64,000 bases of DNA from JABCYV01 sp963696025 (GCA_963696025.1 CAVOII010000015.1:124001-188000), one strand, 5' to 3'. Counted from the first letter of the stretch, positions 27,133 to 35,726 are shown. The notes: generated from the sequence alone by a model not told the origin. Numbers and translations are program-made.

Positions 27133-27625
27133 GTTTCTCTTTTTTTTCCCCGTCGGGGTGGAAGGGGAGGAAGTCTGTCCAGCTTTAATCTTCAAGCAGT
27201 TTTCCCGCCAAAACGAACGTTGGGCAAATTGGCTTTGCCACCAAGCACATGCGGCACCTGGTTCGGAAGTGGATGTGTGACAAAAGCGACGGATTTTCTC
27301 AACCAGTCGCCATGTTTTGTCGGCTCATCGCGGCTGCTTGCCATTGGCGGAACGAAGCATGAGGAAGATCGACAGCCTGTTCCCAGCATCGGGGAAAGTT
27401 TGAAGATGTGACGCTACGAGATCCTGTTCTGTTCGGTTTCCGGAACAAACAAGGAATTCTGCTCTGAAACGCGGGCGAATAAGTTAGGTTCGTGTCGAAA
27501 GTATCCGACAGCAGTCAAACAACCGGCATCTGAACGCCCACTAGAGGTGACAGATGCCGTTATCTCAGCACTCCAAAAGAGATCCCGAGACGAAACGATC
27601 GTTTCTCTGCCGACGCGCTGGTACT
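27133..27625. other. Intergenic region, nothing supported
   Basis: Several short open frames occur on both strands, none with a ribosome site or family resemblance. No repeat or strong hairpin was seen. Confidence 0.5.
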
Positions 27626-27862
27626 TCACCAGAACGTTCTTGCAACATTCACCCCGAGGACATTTTCGCGGCGTCTACGGACTGCTCTGTTCGCAAACAT
27701 GATTCCCAGGCAAAATCCAATCACCGCTCCGAGAAACGCTGCGATGATCGCGATGCCCGGCGAGAACGCACCTTTGGTGCCAGCCAACAAGAAGGCCGCG
27801 TATGCCATACACAGAGGCCATATCACGAGGCGGAGGTTCGAAAAGATTTGGCGGAGGTTCAT
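27626..27862 (-). CDS. Small membrane protein with two helices (78 aa)
   Basis: Unknown function. Two hydrophobic segments, LRLVIWPLCMAYAAFLLAG and IAIIAAFLGAVIGFCLGIMF, end in a basic RRRREN tail, so the C-terminus is probably cytoplasmic. The ATG at 27862 is decided by a near-perfect AGGAGGTAA ribosome site nine bases upstream. No clear operon partner. Confidence 0.75.
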   Translation of the reverse strand: MNLRQIFSNLRLVIWPLCMAYAAFLLAGTKGAFSPGIAIIAAFLGAVIGFCLGIMFANRAVRRRRENVLGVNVARTFW

Positions 27863-27972
27863 AGCGGGGTTACCTCCTAGGTGGAATAGTGTCCCGCATG
27901 GAGCGGGAGAATGGCAAGGGTTCTTTTGCTCGGTAAAAATTGACGGGCTGCCCGTGTCCCCTAAGAGGCGTG

Positions 27973-28245
27973 TTAGCCGGATTCCCAATCGGGAAACGCC
28001 AGACTATCCCGTTCGATAATCCGCAATGTGCGGATAGCGCCTTGGATGACCTGACGCTCGGCTAGTGCGTCCTGACTCTCGCTCAATTGCTGGAGGCGTT
28101 TGAAATCGATGCTTCAGCCTCCGCCACACGCCCAGATAGCTTTTTGGGATCGACTTCGAGCAGCGCAGCTTGGTAGGGGCGCTGCCCTTCAGGATAACGG
28201 AGGGAAGATAAACGGCCAGGTCGTGCCAAAATCTAAAGTTGTCAT
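27973..28245 (-). pseudogene. Small conserved protein with several frameshifts
   Basis: A GGAGG site precedes ATG 28245 (MTTLDFGTTWPF). Conserved sequence then appears in shifting frames: PYQAALLEVDPKKLSGRVAE, then LSESQDALAERQVIQG, then AIRTLRIIERDS and a TAA at 27973. From memory the joined product resembles short acidobacterial helical proteins that begin with YQsALlElDp. At least two single-base lesions. Confidence 0.5.
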
Positions 28246-28399
28246 CGGTGGCCTCCGGTGCCCTTGTCTGTCGGATCGGGGGAGGGGGGAGTGGCACTAA
28301 ACATGACAATCATACGGCGAACCGTTTGAATGTCAAGAGGGGAAACCCCGATTCTCCCGCGTCCGTTAACTCCTTGGCTTGGCACGTTTCGTGTCTTAG

Positions 28400-28597
28400 A
28401 ATCGGCCAATTCGACCCAAGTCTCTAATTGAGTGGCATCTCCTCCACAGAGGCGTATATACGCGGGTCGCTCATAAGCTGGGCATCGATCCGTCATTCGT
28501 GAGTAGGGTAGCGACTGGATCGCGGCGTTCTGAGACAGTGAGAAAGGCCCTTGAAGCCGAACTTGGGAGAATCTCCCGGCTTAAGCCCGAGGTTTAG
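28400..28597 (+). pseudogene. Small helix-turn-helix protein, no visible start
   Basis: A 65-codon frame between stops reads SLIEWHLLHRGVYTRVAHKL, GIDPSFVSRVATGSRRSE, then TVRKALEAELGRI. The second part is an XRE-like helix-turn-helix. No ATG, GTG or TTG begins the frame ahead of the domain, so it is probably a remnant. Confidence 0.55.
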
Positions 28598-28662
28598 ACC
28601 TTGGAGGCGCTGAACACTTATGCGTGCGCGACGTTAAGGTAGATGCCTGTCAACCTAATAAT

Positions 28663-29061
28663 TTAAGTCGAGCGCACCATCACATTCGGCTTGTACGTCG
28701 CCGCGGAGCGTGCCAGATTGAAGAGAATTTCAATGGGTCTCTTTCTCCCGCGCACCTGCACTGGTTGCCCACCCAGTATTGCGGCTAATGACGTGATTCT
28801 CTGCTGACCATCAAGAAGTAGCAGCTTATGGGAGGTCGTCGGGTCTTTGATAGCCTTAACGGCTAAGTCCTTCGTCTCGATGTCCTCGTCAGTTTCCCAG
28901 ACAAGAGTCGTGCCGGAGGGATAGCTGCGATAAAGTGAGTCCAAGAGATCACGGACGCGAGTCGCTGGCCAAACGTAGCGGCGTTGCATTTCGGGTAAAA
29001 CGAGTTCGCCATGCTCGACCTTGTCTATCAGTTCGCGTACAAAGATGTCAGTTTTCGGCAT
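28663..29061 (-). pseudogene. DUF262 (GmrSD-type) protein, C-terminally truncated
   Basis: Keeps the N-terminal DUF262 core: ELVLPEMQRRYVWPATRVRD, LLDSLYRSYPSGTTLVWE and the nucleotide-related LLLDGQQRITSLAAILGG. Similarity ends at about residue 118 and the frame stops at 132, against 500-700 residues in full-length members. Family knowledge: DUF262 proteins act in modified-DNA restriction and other defence. The break suggests an old defence-island gene that has decayed. Confidence 0.75.
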
Positions 29062-29218
29062 GAGTCAATCCGCCATGATGAAATAAGGTTGCTAGCCTCC
29101 AAAGTTCGAGAAAATGCAAACAGATGGGGAAAACGGCATTCTACTCCCGATTCGAGTCTCCTCAGCACAACCGTCAAAATTGTCCTGTTGAACACCATGC
29201 AACCTGATGATACTATTC

Positions 29219-29237
29219 ATTAACCCTGAAGGTTAAT
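29219..29237. promoter_or_regulatory. Palindromic operator upstream of the higBA remnant
   Basis: ATTAACC-CTGAA-GGTTAAT is a perfect 7-bp inverted repeat with a 5-bp spacer, 24 bp before the GTG of the HigB remnant. By position it is the likely autoregulatory operator bound by the HigA antitoxin. Confidence 0.65.
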
Positions 29238-29261
29238 AAAATTGTTGCCAAAAATGATCCC

Positions 29262-29518
29262 GTGAGAATAAGCTTTCAATCAGGCAAGTTCGCCAAGGCG
29301 GCAAACTCGGTGCCGATGTCAGTCGCCTGCCCCCGCCGCGCTGTCATCAGCTTAGCGAAAACTTGGATGAGCAGTTCGCGGTGGATATATCTGCGAACGA
29401 GCGGCTCGTGTTCAGGGTTGACCATGAACCAGTCCCCCGGAAGGCGGACGGAGGAATCGACCTCGGTAAAGTGCTTGCCGTCGTCGTATTGAGAATCGAG
29501 GACTACCATGATCAGTAA
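29262..29518 (+). pseudogene. HigB-type toxin with internal deletion
   Basis: GTG 29262 opens the typical toxin start (MRISFQSGKFAKAAN). In another frame the typical second half follows: ADVSRLPPPRCHQLSENLDE, then QFAVDISANERLVFRVDHEP, then DGGIDLGKVLAVVVLRIEDY, to a TAA at 29516. Family members are about 110-115 residues; here only about 85 codons remain. Roughly 30 residues and the frame have been lost between the two parts. The 11-bp overlap with the antitoxin start is the usual higBA arrangement. The toxin should be inactive. Confidence 0.75.
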
Positions 29519-30602
29519 GAAGAGGATTGAATTCAAGCCGGACTATGCCGTTGCTCCGGGAGCAACCTTGCTTGAAACAATTCAAGCGCTGGGTATCTCT
29601 CAGGCGGAGTTGGCGAAGAGAACCGGACGACCGCTTAAGACAATAAATGAAATCATCAAGGGCAAGGCTGCGATCACGGCGGAGACCGCTTTGCAGTTGG
29701 AACACGTTCTACGCATGCCAGCTTCATTTTGGAACAACTTGGAACGAAACTATCGGCAGGCATTGGCGTCCCTCAAAGAGCAAAGGGCGCTGGAAGCAGG
29801 CAGGGAGTGGGTCAAGAAGTTCCCTATCAACGAACTCATCAAACGTGATGCCCTCGCTGAATCACGAGAGGGCGTAGAGTTGGTTCGCGCAGTGTTCCAA
29901 TTCTTCGGCGTGAGCAGCACGGCCGCATGGAGCCAAGTCTGGACTGCTTCGGGAGCGGCGTACCGCCGATCACCAGCCTTCCGTAGCTCCCCCGAATCCA
30001 CGGCCGCATGGTTGCGCTTGGGGGAAATGGCGGCCAAGAAGCAAGACTTGCCAGCATTCGACAAAGCCGCTTTCAAAAAGGTGCTTGGTCGCATGCGTAG
30101 CCTGATGAGCCGGCATCCCGCCGAGTTGCAAACGTCCATGGTGGCGGAGTGCCGTAAAGCCGGAGTGTCACTGGTCTTTATCAAAGAATTACCACGCACG
30201 CGTGTTCACGGTGCGGTGCGATGGGTCGGTGATAATCCCATAATCCAGTTGAGTTGTCGCTACAAGGTAGAGGACATCTTTTGGTTCACGTTCTTCCACG
30301 AGGCTGGACACGTGTTGCTCCACGGCAAACGTGACGTTTTCTTGGAAGATGACGGCGACGGGGACGACAAGGAGCGTGAAGCGGATGCCTTCGCCACCAG
30401 CCAACTCATACCAGAGCCACATTGGCGGCGGTTTGTCGCCACTTCACATTTCTCTGAGTCTAGCGTCCAAACATTTGCCGACACGCTTGGCATCCCTACT
30501 GGTATCGTTGTCGGTCGTTTGCAGCACGAAGAAATAATTCCGTTTTCGCGACTCAACTACCTAAAGAGAAGGTTCGACCTGACGGAACCCTTAACAGCTT
30601 GA
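29508..30602 (+). CDS. HigA-type antitoxin with XRE and ImmA/IrrE-like peptidase domains (364 aa)
   Basis: N-terminal XRE DNA-binding domain (about 17-75: ISQAELAKRTGRPLKTINEI) followed by a long helical linker and a C-terminal ImmA/IrrE-like metallopeptidase domain with HEAGH (H264, E265, H268) and a downstream DDKEREADAFA segment for the third ligand. Family knowledge: such HigA proteins repress their own operon and neutralise HigB; a peptidase domain suggests stress-triggered cleavage of itself or partners. It overlaps the ruined toxin gene and appears intact, so it is now an orphan regulator. Confidence 0.85.
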   Translation: MISKKRIEFKPDYAVAPGATLLETIQALGISQAELAKRTGRPLKTINEIIKGKAAITAETALQLEHVLRMPASFWNNLERNYRQALASLKEQRALEAGREWVKKFPINELIKRDALAESREGVELVRAVFQFFGVSSTAAWSQVWTASGAAYRRSPAFRSSPESTAAWLRLGEMAAKKQDLPAFDKAAFKKVLGRMRSLMSRHPAELQTSMVAECRKAGVSLVFIKELPRTRVHGAVRWVGDNPIIQLSCRYKVEDIFWFTFFHEAGHVLLHGKRDVFLEDDGDGDDKEREADAFATSQLIPEPHWRRFVATSHFSESSVQTFADTLGIPTGIVVGRLQHEEIIPFSRLNYLKRRFDLTEPLTA

Positions 30603-30667
30603 CCTAGGAGCGAATTGACTCCGATGTAGTGGTGTAATCGCGATTAGAGTGGATCGGAGGTTCCCTT

Positions 30668-30835
30668 CTTGCACGGCACGACGACTTGTGCCTTCGAAGT
30701 CAAAGAGTTTGACGATCCCGCCGCGAAGCCATCGGGCGGATTCAGCCCTTGCCTCCGATCCGAGAGAAGATTCACATAGCGGCCAAGCAATTCAAGAACC
30801 ACAAAGACGATTGTTGCGCGTCCAGCCGCTGGGAC
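30668..30835 (+). pseudogene. Fragment of an uncharacterised protein
   Basis: From about 30670 the frame reads TTCAFEVKEFDDPAAKPSGG. One frame away it continues IREKIHIAAKQFKNHKDDCC. The two halves look like one conserved sequence broken by a frameshift and cut off at both ends. I recall the same pattern in proteins of unknown role. It lies antisense to the PhzF fragment. Confidence 0.4.
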
Positions 30836-30981
30836 GTGAACACGTCAATCTGCACGAAATGGAACCGCCGTTCGTTTCCGGCTGGACTCGAAGTGGTGGA
30901 AGCCTTCGCACCATCGAAAAAGGCAGGCGCAATGCTGGAGACAGCCAAGGTCTTGAGAAATCTACGGCGCGTGTTTTTCAT
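30772..30981 (-). pseudogene. PhzF-family protein with Tat signal, truncated
   Basis: Begins with a twin-arginine signal (MKNTRRRFLKTLAVSSIAPA) and the first PhzF strand (FHFVQIDVFTSQRL). Similarity stops after about 55 residues, while PhzF-like isomerases have about 280. It lies 18 bp downstream of the TPR-kinase stop. Only the 5' end survives. Confidence 0.6.
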
Positions 30982-30998
30982 GATGCAAAGTCCTCCGA

Positions 30999-33410
30999 TC
31001 ATTGAGGCTGCGGCAGTCCGATTCGGCGCAGCAGATCGGCATAGCGGGGGTCAGAGTGCATCCCGTACCAGAACGGGTCTACTGCGAGATAGGGCAGGGT
31101 AACGGCATGCTCTTGGTAACTCTTTTCAAGCAAACGGAACGCCTCATCCTTGTCGCCGAGTCCCGCATAAATTACGCCAGCCCAATAAAAATCGACATAA
31201 GCGTGCGCGGACAAATCCTTGAATTCTTGGGCGATCTTCAGCGCGTCAGTCCGCCTGCCCGAGACTGCATAAACCCAACCAAGCATGCCAGCAGCGAACT
31301 GGTTTCCTGCTGCTGTGACTTTGTCCTGATCGGCAATTTTGTCGTATTCGGCAAGGGCTTGCGGATACATGCGCTTCATTGCGTATGCCATAGCTAGCAT
31401 GGCAAGCACCACCGGAAGGTTTGGATTGAGGTCGAGCGCCTTCTGGAATTGAGCAATAGACTCATCGTATCGTCGCGTCATCAGATAGAAATTCCCTATT
31501 TGGGAAAACGTATCCGGCGATAGCGGATCAAGCTCTAACGCACGCTGCGCCTCTGCAATGCTTTCGTTGAATCGCAGTCTTGTTTTTAGACATTCCCCAT
31601 ACCGAGCATGAGAGAGTGCACTGTTCGGGTTTAGCTCGATTGCTCGCTTGAACTCTCGCTCTGCACCCGACCAGTCCCAGTCGAAGAAGGTCGTGTATGC
31701 TAGCGCAGCATGTGCTTCTGCGAGCGTATCATCAAGCTCCAGTGCCTTCTCTGCCGCCGCCTTTGCCTTGGGGAGAGTGTCGGTGGGCGGTAGGTACATC
31801 CATCCGCCTCCAAGCGCAGAGTAGGAATCCGCCAGACCCGCGTAAGCTAAAGCGTAACGGGGATCTTTGTCGATTGCCTGCTGAAAGTATTCGATACTCT
31901 TCCTTAGCTCGGCTTCGGTTGTTTGATTTGCGTGATACCTTCCCCTCAAATAAATCTGATAAGCCTCGGAATTTGTCCCGGACGACTTCGCCAAGCGGGT
32001 CTTTTCTTCGCTGCTCAGCCGCACCTGTAGGTTGGCAGATATGGCGGTTGCTATTTCCTGCTGAACAGACGCAGTGTCAGCAAGCTTCCGGCTGTATTGC
32101 TCGCCCCAAAGCTGTTTGTCCTCGCGTGCGTTCACGAGTTCCACACTCACTGAGAGATCGTCGCCTCGTTGCAGAACTCTTCCTGTGACCAACGCCTCTA
32201 CTCCAAGCTCCTTCGCCACCTTTTGAGGCTGGATGTCACGCCGTTTGTAACGGAAGGCAGATGTGCGCGAGATCACCTTCAGATTCGGGAGACCTGATAA
32301 TTTGTCGATGATACCTTCAGTGATGCCATCGCTAAGATATTCGGCGTTTGGATCAGCACTGGCGTTCGAGAAGGGCAGTACAGCAACGGAGTTGATGGGA
32401 GCGCGACTGCTGCTGCCCAGATAGAACGCCGCCACGGCAATGACTGCGATGGCGAACACCAAAGCCACCGCGCCGATCAACATAGTCCGGTGTGACCACC
32501 GCGATGGTGCTGCAACACTTGCTACCGACTTGCCCGATTCCGTTTCTCTTCTCAGCCGCTTGAGATCAGCCCGAAGATCGGCAGCATGTTGGTAGCGAAC
32601 ATCGTGATCCTTTTCCAGAGCTTTGTTAAGAATGCGTTCCAATTCCGCTGGTAGGTCGGGGTTCAGACGCAGCGCCGACGTTGGACGCCCATCCAGAATG
32701 GCTTTAAAGATAAGAGCCGAGGTTTCACCCCGGAAAGGCACCGTTCCCGTGCACATCTCGTAAAGCACCGCACCGAACGAGAACAGGTCGGTGCGAGCAT
32801 CGAGTTCCTTCCCCTTTACCTGTTCAGGAGACATATACGCCACGGTGCCCAGCGTCGAACCGGGGCTAGTGAGGTGCTCCTCTGAGTCGATTGTCGAGTC
32901 GTCGATGGCGCTCCCCGGTTTCTGCGTGACCTTTGCGAGACCAAAATCGAGAATCTTCGCTTGTCCGCGAGTCGTCACAAAGATGTTCGCAGGCGTGATG
33001 TCACGGTGAATTATTCCCCTTGAATGGGCAGCATCCAGAGCGTCCGCGATCTGAATTCCTAGATCGAGCACGGTTTCAATCTCTTGCGGCTTACCAGCAA
33101 TCATGTGCCGGAGCGTCTGCCCTTCCAGCAACTCCATCGCGATGAAGGTTCGCCCGTCACACTCATCAATTTCGTAGATCGTACAGATGTTCGAGTGATT
33201 GAGGGAGGACGCGGCTTTTGCTTCCCGTTGGAAGCGGCTAAGGGCTTGTGCGTCGTTGGCGAGTTCATCAGGAAGGAACTTTAGCGCGACGTGGCGACCC
33301 AGCTTTACGTCTTCTGCCTCGTACACCACGCCCATGCCCCCGCCGCCGATCCTGCTCAGGATGCGGTAATGGGAGACCATCTGACCAACAGGTTGGGAGG
33401 GCGTAGCCAT
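30999..33410 (-). CDS. Ser/Thr protein kinase with TolB/FlgO-like and TPR domains (803 aa)
   Basis: Membrane signalling kinase. Kinase domain 1-290: Gly loop IGGGGMGVVY, K44, catalytic H135-R136-D137, DFG 155-157, APE-like SPE. Membrane helix about 309-332. Then a TolB/FlgO-like domain (SVAVLPFSNASADPNAEYLS) and about eight TPR units to the C-terminus. The catalytic loop reads HRDITPANIF: the Lys usual two residues after the catalytic Asp is Thr (ACG for AAG). The second kinase in the window has the normal HRDIKPAN. Target unknown. A truncated PhzF gene follows. Confidence 0.93.
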   Translation of the reverse strand: MATPSQPVGQMVSHYRILSRIGGGGMGVVYEAEDVKLGRHVALKFLPDELANDAQALSRFQREAKAASSLNHSNICTIYEIDECDGRTFIAMELLEGQTLRHMIAGKPQEIETVLDLGIQIADALDAAHSRGIIHRDITPANIFVTTRGQAKILDFGLAKVTQKPGSAIDDSTIDSEEHLTSPGSTLGTVAYMSPEQVKGKELDARTDLFSFGAVLYEMCTGTVPFRGETSALIFKAILDGRPTSALRLNPDLPAELERILNKALEKDHDVRYQHAADLRADLKRLRRETESGKSVASVAAPSRWSHRTMLIGAVALVFAIAVIAVAAFYLGSSSRAPINSVAVLPFSNASADPNAEYLSDGITEGIIDKLSGLPNLKVISRTSAFRYKRRDIQPQKVAKELGVEALVTGRVLQRGDDLSVSVELVNAREDKQLWGEQYSRKLADTASVQQEIATAISANLQVRLSSEEKTRLAKSSGTNSEAYQIYLRGRYHANQTTEAELRKSIEYFQQAIDKDPRYALAYAGLADSYSALGGGWMYLPPTDTLPKAKAAAEKALELDDTLAEAHAALAYTTFFDWDWSGAEREFKRAIELNPNSALSHARYGECLKTRLRFNESIAEAQRALELDPLSPDTFSQIGNFYLMTRRYDESIAQFQKALDLNPNLPVVLAMLAMAYAMKRMYPQALAEYDKIADQDKVTAAGNQFAAGMLGWVYAVSGRRTDALKIAQEFKDLSAHAYVDFYWAGVIYAGLGDKDEAFRLLEKSYQEHAVTLPYLAVDPFWYGMHSDPRYADLLRRIGLPQPQ

Positions 33411-33544
33411 TGAGAAGACATGTTAGGTGGGAGCAAAGGTGAAGGTCAACGCTGACCAGCTTTGTGTGTTGCACGTTCTCGCAGACATGTCATTGCTACC
33501 ATTGCGTTGACGATTGCCCTGCTTATGTTGGATATTGAGACGGA

Positions 33545-33754
33545 ATGGACGTTGAACGCATTATTGACGACATCGAGCAGCTACAGGAAATGTTCGAAGC
33601 GCCGGACATTAGACCGCTCAGCGCAAGCGACATCTCTGCCGCAAATCGAAGGCACGACGAGATGAATGCGCATAGCCCGTGGTTCCGGCTGTGGCAGACC
33701 TACGGCGTCTGTTGTCGGCCTGAGGCTCCGGTGCTTCAACTGCCGGAAGGCTAA
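33545..33754 (+). CDS. Small conserved hypothetical protein (69 aa)
   Basis: Reads DIEQLQEMFEAPDIRPLSAS, DISAANRRHDEMNAHSPWFR, then LWQTYGVCCR. Acidic helix plus Trp-rich segment with adjacent Cys. I recall near-identical short proteins in Acidobacteriota, role unknown. ATG 33545 has a GAGACGGA site. Divergent from the TPR kinase. Confidence 0.65.
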   Translation: MDVERIIDDIEQLQEMFEAPDIRPLSASDISAANRRHDEMNAHSPWFRLWQTYGVCCRPEAPVLQLPEG

Positions 33755-33785
33755 ATTACTCGGGGGCGTCCGCGTATTGAATTGC

Positions 33786-34202
33786 TCAAACCTGATGCCT
33801 GAGCAAACCAACACCCAGTGAGACCACGGAAAAGGCGAGAATCACTGCCCCGGCGTAGATCAGGGCGACGGCTCCACTGACTTGAGTAGCAGTCGGCGGC
33901 AGCACCGAGAAGAAGAATCCCGACGAGATGAGAATGGCTGAGAGCGGGACTCCGATTCGTACTGCCCAAAGCAGCGGGTTGGGTAGAACTGCCGCGTCTG
34001 CGAGTATCTGGCAAACCAGCGAAAGAATTACGATGACTCCCGCATGAGCGTGTCCAGCGCGGAAAAAGTTCTGTCGCAGCGGATTCTCCATGTAACCACT
34101 GCCTTTGTTCATTAAAGAAGTCAGCAGAAAATATCCGCCATATTGAATCGTTGGCACTGTGATGAGGATGATCCCGCACATCAATCTTGTTTCGCGAGTC
34201 AT
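33786..34202 (-). CDS. Four-helix membrane protein (138 aa)
   Basis: Unknown function. Hydrophobic segments at about 8-28, 50-70, 80-102 and 108-132, with a conserved-looking FFRAGHAHAGVIVILSLV between helices one and two whose two His could bind a metal or haem. ATG 34202 is preceded by an AGGAGAAAC site. Divergent from the DUF1772 gene. Confidence 0.7.
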   Translation of the reverse strand: MTRETRLMCGIILITVPTIQYGGYFLLTSLMNKGSGYMENPLRQNFFRAGHAHAGVIVILSLVCQILADAAVLPNPLLWAVRIGVPLSAILISSGFFFSVLPPTATQVSGAVALIYAGAVILAFSVVSLGVGLLRHQV

Positions 34203-34353
34203 AGTTTCTCCTTCAACGCGGTAGGCTCTTCACGCAGCAATTGTAGACTCTTGTGCCACCTTCAATTTCTCAATAGGATTGACGCCGAAAGAGAACATGG
34301 ACGAACGCGCGCTGCCTTTGCTCTGCGATCCCCGCTATCGCTGGAAGGAATCG

Positions 34354-34794
34354 ATGCGCCAGATTGCCGAATTCGTTGCAGTCCTGTCGTGCAGCCTCTT
34401 CACCGGAGCCTCCGTCTATATCAACCTTGTCGAACATCCGGCCAGAATGGAATGCGGCGTCGAGATAGCCGCGACGGAGTTCGCGCCCAGCTATCGCCGA
34501 GCCACTATCATGCAGGCGAGTTCGGCGGCTTTGGGACTACTATCCTCCATCGCGGCATGGCTCGCCGGGGCGACATTCTGGTGGCTGGTTGCTGGAGCGC
34601 TTCTGGGCAGCGTTATCCCGTTCACGCTGTTCGTGATCCTGCCCACCAATAAGCTGTTGCTCACCCCGACACTGGATAAGCGGTCGGTCGACGCAGAGCG
34701 TCTACTCGCACGCTGGGGTGCGTTGCACGCCGTGAGAAGTGCACTCAGCGGAGTGGCACTGCTGCTATTGCTGTACTTGGTGATCTTCAAGTAA
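34354..34794 (+). CDS. DUF1772-family membrane protein (146 aa)
   Basis: Integral membrane protein of the DUF1772 (anthrone-oxygenase-like) family. Landmarks: SLFTGASVYINLVEHPARME, APSYRRATIMQASSA and a C-terminal RWGALHAVRSALSGVALLLL. Four membrane helices. Start 34354 fits the family and has AAGGAA upstream; ATG 34297 or 34279 would add an unlike N-terminus. Reaction unknown. Confidence 0.8.
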   Translation: MRQIAEFVAVLSCSLFTGASVYINLVEHPARMECGVEIAATEFAPSYRRATIMQASSAALGLLSSIAAWLAGATFWWLVAGALLGSVIPFTLFVILPTNKLLLTPTLDKRSVDAERLLARWGALHAVRSALSGVALLLLLYLVIFK

Positions 34795-34837
34795 CTTCTG
34801 TGAAGTTCTAAACCAGACGCAAACCACGGAGGTCAGA

Positions 34838-35170
34838 ATGGAAAGCACAATCTCTACGAAAGACCTGAAAGCCAAGCTAGACCGCAAGGAAGGCATTAAG
34901 GTGGTCGAGACACTCGCCCCTGAACGCTATCGCGAAGCCCATATTCCCGGTGCCTTGAATATCCCGCCTGAACAGATCAAAGAACTGGCACCACAGTTGT
35001 TGCCCGATAAGGACGCCGAGATCATCACCTACTGTACGAACACCCATTGACACGCTAGCACATACGCTGCCCGTGAATTGGCGGCGATGGGTTACACGAA
35101 CGTGGCGCATTATCCTGACGGCAAACAAGGGTGGATGGAGGCTGGGCTTCCAGTGGAGAAGGCTGCTTGA
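34838..35170 (+). CDS. Rhodanese-like protein with in-frame UGA (candidate selenoprotein, 110 codons)
   Basis: Single-domain rhodanese. Strong GGAGGT site before ATG 34838. N-part: DLKAKLDRKEGIKVVETLAP, YREAHIPGALNIPPE. The active-site strand and loop read ITYCTNTH-UGA-HASTYAA, and the same frame continues with ELAAMGYTNVAHYPDGKQGW and EAGLPVEKAA to a TGA at 35168. From memory, relatives have YC-x4-C-xAS here, so the UGA (codon 71, 35048-35050) replaces the second conserved Cys. A bacterial SECIS-like hairpin follows at the right distance. Either a selenocysteine sulfurtransferase or, less likely, a nonsense mutant. Convergent with dinB-like gene, stops 7 bp apart. Confidence 0.7.
35042..35092 (+). 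promoter_or_regulatory. Putative bacterial SECIS element
   Basis: Downstream of the UGA at 35048-35050, CGCUGCC (35065-35071) pairs with GGCGGCG (35080-35086) over 7 bp with one GU pair. The 8-nt loop CGUGAAUU starts 21 nt after the UGA and has G at position 2. An outer stem ACCCAU (35042-35047) pairs with AUGGGU (35087-35092). This fits the known bacterial SECIS rules of loop distance 16-37 nt and G in the first loop positions. Confidence 0.55.
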
Positions 35171-35177
35171 AGGCAAG

Positions 35178-35699
35178 TCAATCGCGGAGATGTTCCACCA
35201 GAAATACGTGGAAATCCGTTGCCAGAGGCTCAGCACCAAGCTGCCGCATCGTCAGCGCGACTTGACCTCGATGATAGGTGGAGTGGTTGACGACGTGCTG
35301 CATCAGATGCATCAAAGTGAGCCGCGTTCCACGAAAGGGGAGCATTTTCGCCAAGCTTTTATCGGTCACCCGATTTACGAATTCGGACTGCTCCAACTCG
35401 ACTTCTATCCACTTCGATTGGAGAGCATCAACGTTGGCAAATGCCTCAGGACTGAAGAAGGCGTCGCGTCTCGCTCTCAATTCTGATAGTGAGGCGGGAA
35501 CATCGGGTGGGCTTCTCGAATAAGCGAGCCAAATCCACTCGCCGCCCAAGATATGCAGGAGCGTGTCTCGCACGCAATGAAAACTGCCGCTCATAGGGCG
35601 GGTAAACTGCTGATGGCTGAGCGTTGAGGCTGCCTTCAACACTCTGCGGTTCGCCCAACGGTCGTACTCGTATAGAAGCCGAATGTCATCCCTAGTCAT
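35178..35699 (-). CDS. DinB-family metal-dependent protein (173 aa)
   Basis: Four-helix-bundle protein of the DinB/YfiT fold. Typical features: YEYDRWANRRVLKAASTL, RDTLLHILGGEWIW with the first His ligand, and HVVNHSTYHRGQVALTMRQL with the other two. Usually a divalent-metal enzyme such as a thiol transferase; reaction not assigned. Start 35699 (MTRDDIRLLYEY) fits the family. Confidence 0.85.
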   Translation of the reverse strand: MTRDDIRLLYEYDRWANRRVLKAASTLSHQQFTRPMSGSFHCVRDTLLHILGGEWIWLAYSRSPPDVPASLSELRARRDAFFSPEAFANVDALQSKWIEVELEQSEFVNRVTDKSLAKMLPFRGTRLTLMHLMQHVVNHSTYHRGQVALTMRQLGAEPLATDFHVFLVEHLRD

Positions 35700-35726
35700 A
35701 GCTACCTGCACAAAACTTTCGCAAGA

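Noticed and set aside
27133..27400. Minus-strand frames around a FGGKTA-like stretch
   Set aside because: No start signal or conserved domain; the stretch resembles commonly mistranslated non-coding DNA.
29276..29509. Minus-strand open frame of about 78 codons with good composition
   Set aside because: It is antisense to the HigB toxin remnant, whose plus-strand reading matches the toxin family and overlaps HigA in the usual way. No ribosome site on the minus strand.
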